Below, piece by piece: positions 38,989-41,990 of a DNA stretch of 41,990 nt; position 1 is the first letter of the stretch, and the number at the start of each line of letters is the position of its first letter. Source of the stretch: Fidelibacterota bacterium (GTDB taxonomy: Bacteria; Fidelibacterota; Fidelibacteria; Fidelibacterales; Fidelibacteraceae); assembly GCA_018400915.1 (NCBI GenBank), contig JAGYLW010000005.1, forward strand, positions 1-41,990. Reading direction: 5' to 3'. The notes under the pieces were generated by a model that saw only the letters and a list, made by a program, of their open reading frames with translations, had not been told where the DNA came from and ran no database searches. A program made the position numbers and the translations under genes.

Positions 38989-41161
38989 TTCCCAGTTTAG
39001 GTTCTTTCGGCCTTTTCTTTTGTTTGGCGTCGCTTTTTTCCACTTTCTCTTCAGGATCCGCTTTGCTTTTCTTTTCCTGGAACTTGTTCAGGACATTATC
39101 CGGAATTTCAATTTTCTGAGTGAAGTCTTCCTGTTTGGCCATAACCCTGGCAATATCCTTGTCGTCTTCGGAAAGGCTCAGGTCTTCACTGGCCAGCACG
39201 ATCTTGCGATCATCCGGCCGCACTTCCACGACCCGAAGCTCAAGTTCATCTCCGACATTGATATTGCGTGTGTAATCACGTTTTTCCTTCTTGGACTTAT
39301 TGTAGAGGGGAACGATCGCCTCTACTTCCTCGCCTTCAATGGTCATGATGATCCCTTTATCGAGGATCTTCAGGACATTGGCCTTGACCATTTTCCCGGG
39401 TTTGTATTTTTTCTCCAGCGCTTCCCAGGGATTGGGCTTCAGCTGTTTATATCCGAGGGAGATCTTCCGGGCTTCGCTGTTGATGTCCAGGATGACCACA
39501 TCGATCTCCTGATCCTTCTGCAGGACCTCTTTCGGATGGCGTACCACCTGTGTCCAGGAAAGGTCCGAGACATGGACGAGCCCGTCAATCCCTTCCTCGA
39601 TCTCAACAAAGGCGCCGAACTGGGTCAGGTTGCGCACCACGCCGCGTACTTTCATACCCGGAGCGTACTTCTTTTCCAGCGCTTCCCAGGGATCCGGCTG
39701 CAGCTGTTTGACACCGAGCGAGATTTTCCTGTCGTGAGCATCAATATCCAGGACCTTGGCCTCGATCTCATCATTGATCTGATAGATCTCCGAGGGGTGT
39801 TTGATGTGCTGTGTCCAGCTCATCTCCGAAATATGGACCAGGCCCTCGACGCCCTTTTCCAGTTCCACGAAAACGCCGTAGTTGGTGATCGAGACCACCC
39901 GGCCTTTGACAACGGAGTCAATGGGGTATTTTTGTTCGATATCTTCCCAGGGATGCGGCTCGAGCTGCTTCAGTCCGAGTGACACGCGCTGCCGTTCGGT
40001 ATTGTAATCAATTACCTTCACTTCCACCACGTCATCGATGGAAAGCATTTCCGAGGGGTGCTTGATGCGGCCCCAGGACATGTCCGTGATGTGCAGAAGT
40101 CCGTCAACACCGCCGAGATCGATAAAAGCGCCAAAATCGGTGATATTTTTTACACGGCCTTTGAGCACCTGATCGACCTGGATCTGGCTCAGCAATTCCT
40201 CGCGTTTTTCTTTCAGGGCTTCTTCAAGGATCTCCTTGCGGCTTACCACGATATTTTTGCGGGCCTCGTTCAGCTTCACGATCTTTAATTCCATGGTCTT
40301 GCCGACATAGGAATCAAAATCGATCACCGGACGCACATCGATCTGTGAACCGGGAAGGAAACCTTCGACACCGCCGAGATCAACGACCATACCGCCTTTG
40401 ATCCTTTTGATGACATAGCCTTCAATAATGCCGTCTTCCTCATAAACTTCTTTGATACGGTCCCAGGCACGCAGGAAATCCGCTTTCTTCTTTGAAAGGA
40501 TCAGCTGCCCCTTGCGGTCCTCGATCTTATCTACATAAATCTCAATTTCATCACCAAGTTCAGGAACATTATTCCCGAATTCTTCAAGCGGGATCAGTCC
40601 TTCCGATTTAAAACCGATATCCACGACCACCTCTTTGTCCGTGATGCGGATCACGTGTCCGTTCACACGCTCGTTATTGCTGAACTTGTTCAATGTTTTT
40701 TCATACATCTCTTCAAGTTCGGGATTGACTTCATGTTCATCCCCGGATTTAACGTCCTCGCGTTTTACGACAGCGATCTGATCATAGATGTCGCCGGCAT
40801 TTTTTTTATCAGCCTCAGTTGCCGGTACATCGTCAGAAACTTCTTCTCCGCCTTTTTCGTCTGCGGTCTTGTCCGCTTCTTCCGGAGCTTCCTCCGAGAC
40901 CGCTTCGGATTTCAGGTCCTCCTTCGTGGCTTTCTCTGCGGATTCTTCCGTATTGACTTCTTTCTCCGCTTCTTCAGCCGCCGTTTCTGTTTCCTCTGTG
41001 CCTGTTTCCTCTGCCTTTTCAGCGGAAGTGCCTTCTGCGGAAGTTTCTTCTTTTTTCATCGCTTCAACATCTCCGGTCCGGTCTTCCTGTGCTTCCGTTA
41101 CTTCCCGGGTGTCTTCGCTCTGAGGGTTTTCGGGTTCTACTTTTTTTAACTCTTCAGCCAT
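38984..41161 (-). CDS. rpsA: 30S ribosomal protein S1, six S1 domains with acidic N-terminal extension; C-terminus possibly frameshifted
   Basis: A 725-residue protein that binds mRNA on the 30S subunit during initiation. Residues 1-160 are a very acidic, low-complexity extension rich in Glu, Ala, Thr and Lys. Six S1 domains follow, starting near 165, 246, 333, 417, 504 and 589; domains 3-5 carry the canonical GAFVxLxxGVxGLVHISxMSW pattern, with linkers of the form KQLxPxPWEALEKKY. Domains 1, 2 and 6 are more divergent, as in other bacterial S1. The tail from 690 is Lys/Glu-rich and stops within a hexanucleotide repeat; see the entry for 38666-38983. The start directly abuts the cmk stop, with GGAGG inside cmk. 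Confidence refers to gene identity; the 3' boundary is doubtful. Confidence 0.93.
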   Translation of the reverse strand: MAEELKKVEPENPQSEDTREVTEAQEDRTGDVEAMKKEETSAEGTSAEKAEETGTEETETAAEEAEKEVNTEESAEKATKEDLKSEAVSEEAPEEADKTADEKGGEEVSDDVPATEADKKNAGDIYDQIAVVKREDVKSGDEHEVNPELEEMYEKTLNKFSNNERVNGHVIRITDKEVVVDIGFKSEGLIPLEEFGNNVPELGDEIEIYVDKIEDRKGQLILSKKKADFLRAWDRIKEVYEEDGIIEGYVIKRIKGGMVVDLGGVEGFLPGSQIDVRPVIDFDSYVGKTMELKIVKLNEARKNIVVSRKEILEEALKEKREELLSQIQVDQVLKGRVKNITDFGAFIDLGGVDGLLHITDMSWGRIKHPSEMLSIDDVVEVKVIDYNTERQRVSLGLKQLEPHPWEDIEQKYPIDSVVKGRVVSITNYGVFVELEKGVEGLVHISEMSWTQHIKHPSEIYQINDEIEAKVLDIDAHDRKISLGVKQLQPDPWEALEKKYAPGMKVRGVVRNLTQFGAFVEIEEGIDGLVHVSDLSWTQVVRHPKEVLQKDQEIDVVILDINSEARKISLGYKQLKPNPWEALEKKYKPGKMVKANVLKILDKGIIMTIEGEEVEAIVPLYNKSKKEKRDYTRNINVGDELELRVVEVRPDDRKIVLASEDLSLSEDDKDIARVMAKQEDFTQKIEIPDNVLNKFQEKKSKADPEEKVEKSDAKQKKRPKEPKLGT

Positions 41162-41812
41162 TCATTTTCCTCCATTTTTTGGCTCTCTTATCAATGATAA
41201 TATTTTATCAGTCTGCTGCTGTAATGTCATATTCGTGGTATCGATCACAATGGCGTCCGCGGCGCACTTCAACGGGGAGTGCTCCCGGGAAGCATCATAT
41301 TCGTCCCGTCGCTGCAGGTCGTCCCTTACCTCCTCCAGGCTGAGTGCGTCCGGAGCTTCTTTCATGCGCCTTTCCGCGCGAACCCCGATTTCGGCGGTCA
41401 GAAAGAACTTATAGTCCGCATCCGGGAATACCACCGTCCCGATGTCACGGCCTTCCATGACCACGTCATGATCACGCGCATACGCGCGCTGTTTTTCAAC
41501 CAGAAGTTTCCGTACGGCGGGATTGGCACTTACGGGTGTTACCGCCTTATTGGCGGCATCCTCACGAATGGCTGTCGTCACATCCCGGCCGTCCAGCAAT
41601 ACCTTTCCTTTACGGAAAAGCACTGTCATGTGACGGACCGCCTCAGCGACTTCTTCAGAATTTTCCGGGGCGATCCCGGACCGCAGCACACCCACGGATA
41701 CCGCGCGGTACATGGCACCGGTATCAAGGTAAACAAAATTCAGGGCTTTTGCAACCCGCTTTGCCGTTGAACTCTTTCCGGATCCGGAAGGTCCGTCGAT
41801 CGCAATAATCAT
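41162..41812 (-). CDS. cmk: Cytidylate kinase
   Basis: A 216-residue kinase phosphorylating CMP and dCMP. The start is ATG 41812 (MIIAIDGPSGSGKSS); an in-frame TTG one codon upstream is possible. The P-loop GPSGSGKSST, YLDTGAMYRAV, DGRDVTTAIR, the CMP-binding MEGRDIGTVVFPDA and the LID region RRDEYDASREHSPL are intact. Cmk next to rpsA is a widely conserved arrangement; here the rpsA ribosome site lies in the last cmk codons, so S1 translation is probably coupled to cmk. Confidence 0.96.
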   Translation of the reverse strand: MIIAIDGPSGSGKSSTAKRVAKALNFVYLDTGAMYRAVSVGVLRSGIAPENSEEVAEAVRHMTVLFRKGKVLLDGRDVTTAIREDAANKAVTPVSANPAVRKLLVEKQRAYARDHDVVMEGRDIGTVVFPDADYKFFLTAEIGVRAERRMKEAPDALSLEEVRDDLQRRDEYDASREHSPLKCAADAIVIDTTNMTLQQQTDKILSLIREPKNGGK

Positions 41813-41892
41813 CAATGATCAATACCTTCCCTTCATTTAAAAAAGCGTGTGAATTTAAGCTCTAAAAAAGTTCAAACAAAGGTTTTTTTCGT

Positions 41893-41921
41893 TTGACACG
41901 GTAATTTTATTTTTGTATTAT
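41893..41921 (+). promoter_or_regulatory. Strong consensus sigma70-type promoter reading out of the window
   Basis: A perfect TTGACA (41893-41898), a 17-base AT-rich spacer and TATTAT (41916-41921). It points to the right, away from cmk. Downstream to 41990 there is only a 9- to 13-codon open frame (ATG at 41942 or 41954, stop at 41981-41983) preceded by GGGGTG for the second start, so the main gene must lie beyond the window. The spacer 41822-41892 shows nothing else I can support. Confidence 0.65.
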
Positions 41922-41990
41922 TATATGAACTTTGACAGGAATGCGGGGTGCGATGAAAAATTTAATATTTTACTTCGTGTAATAATATTT

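Overview
This 42-kb stretch is dense bacterial chromosome of housekeeping type. Genes lie on both strands with very short spacers and many 4-base ATGA overlaps, clear Shine-Dalgarno sites and recognisable sigma70-type promoters. I see no insertion sequence, phage gene, CRISPR array or rRNA. Outer-membrane-type sorting protein, PBP4-type carboxypeptidase, sodium-coupled symporters, butyrate kinase/phosphate butyryltransferase and a large six-S1-domain ribosomal protein S1 with an acidic N-terminal extension suggest a Gram-negative, probably fermentative bacterium. A relative of the FCB superphylum (for example a candidate phylum such as Marinimicrobia) would fit, but the sequence alone does not settle this. 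The strong Shine-Dalgarno sites argue against classical Bacteroidota.

Layout. 1-2.7 kb: truncated dacB-like gene, a GT-B glycosyltransferase and a HAD phosphatase. 2.7-8.1 kb (minus): rnz-comEB-LolA-like-glgC, and a translationally coupled buk-ptb pair. 8.1-8.25 kb: tRNA-Ala(GGC) with its own terminator. 8.3-11.4 kb (plus): a promoter followed by an NTF2-like/SDR/CrtI-like flavoenzyme cassette of unknown pathway. 11.4-15.9 kb: CPBP protease, AGCS sodium/amino-acid symporter, a small TTG-start gene and a GltS-like symporter. 16-19.8 kb (minus): adk-metG-tatD-rsmA. 20-24.6 kb (plus): CapA-like/DUF819 pair, a divergent asparagine-synthetase-like protein and an FMN-binding membrane protein with a flavinylation motif. 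24.7-38.5 kb (minus): one long collinear run, ybbR-tsaD-aroF-tyrA/pheA fusion-aroA-aroE-aroC-aroK-aroB-aroQ-mpg-CPBP, followed by a small DUF5989-like membrane protein, an SGNH-like protein and a beta-CASP RNase. 38.6-41.8 kb (minus): cmk-rpsA, ending at a strong terminator.

The core is a complete shikimate pathway: all seven enzymes from DAHP synthase to chorismate synthase are encoded in one probable operon, joined almost entirely by overlapping stop/start codons and fed by one promoter upstream of ybbR. It also carries a prephenate dehydrogenase fused to a prephenate-dehydratase-like domain whose usual TRF and ENS signatures are altered and which lacks an ACT domain. No chorismate mutase is visible. 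The other notable item is rpsA: its reading frame ends in a (GAACCW)n repeat, but the same frame reopens and runs on as Lys/Glu-rich coding sequence to just before the terminator. This implies two compensating frameshifts, an assembly error or recoding.
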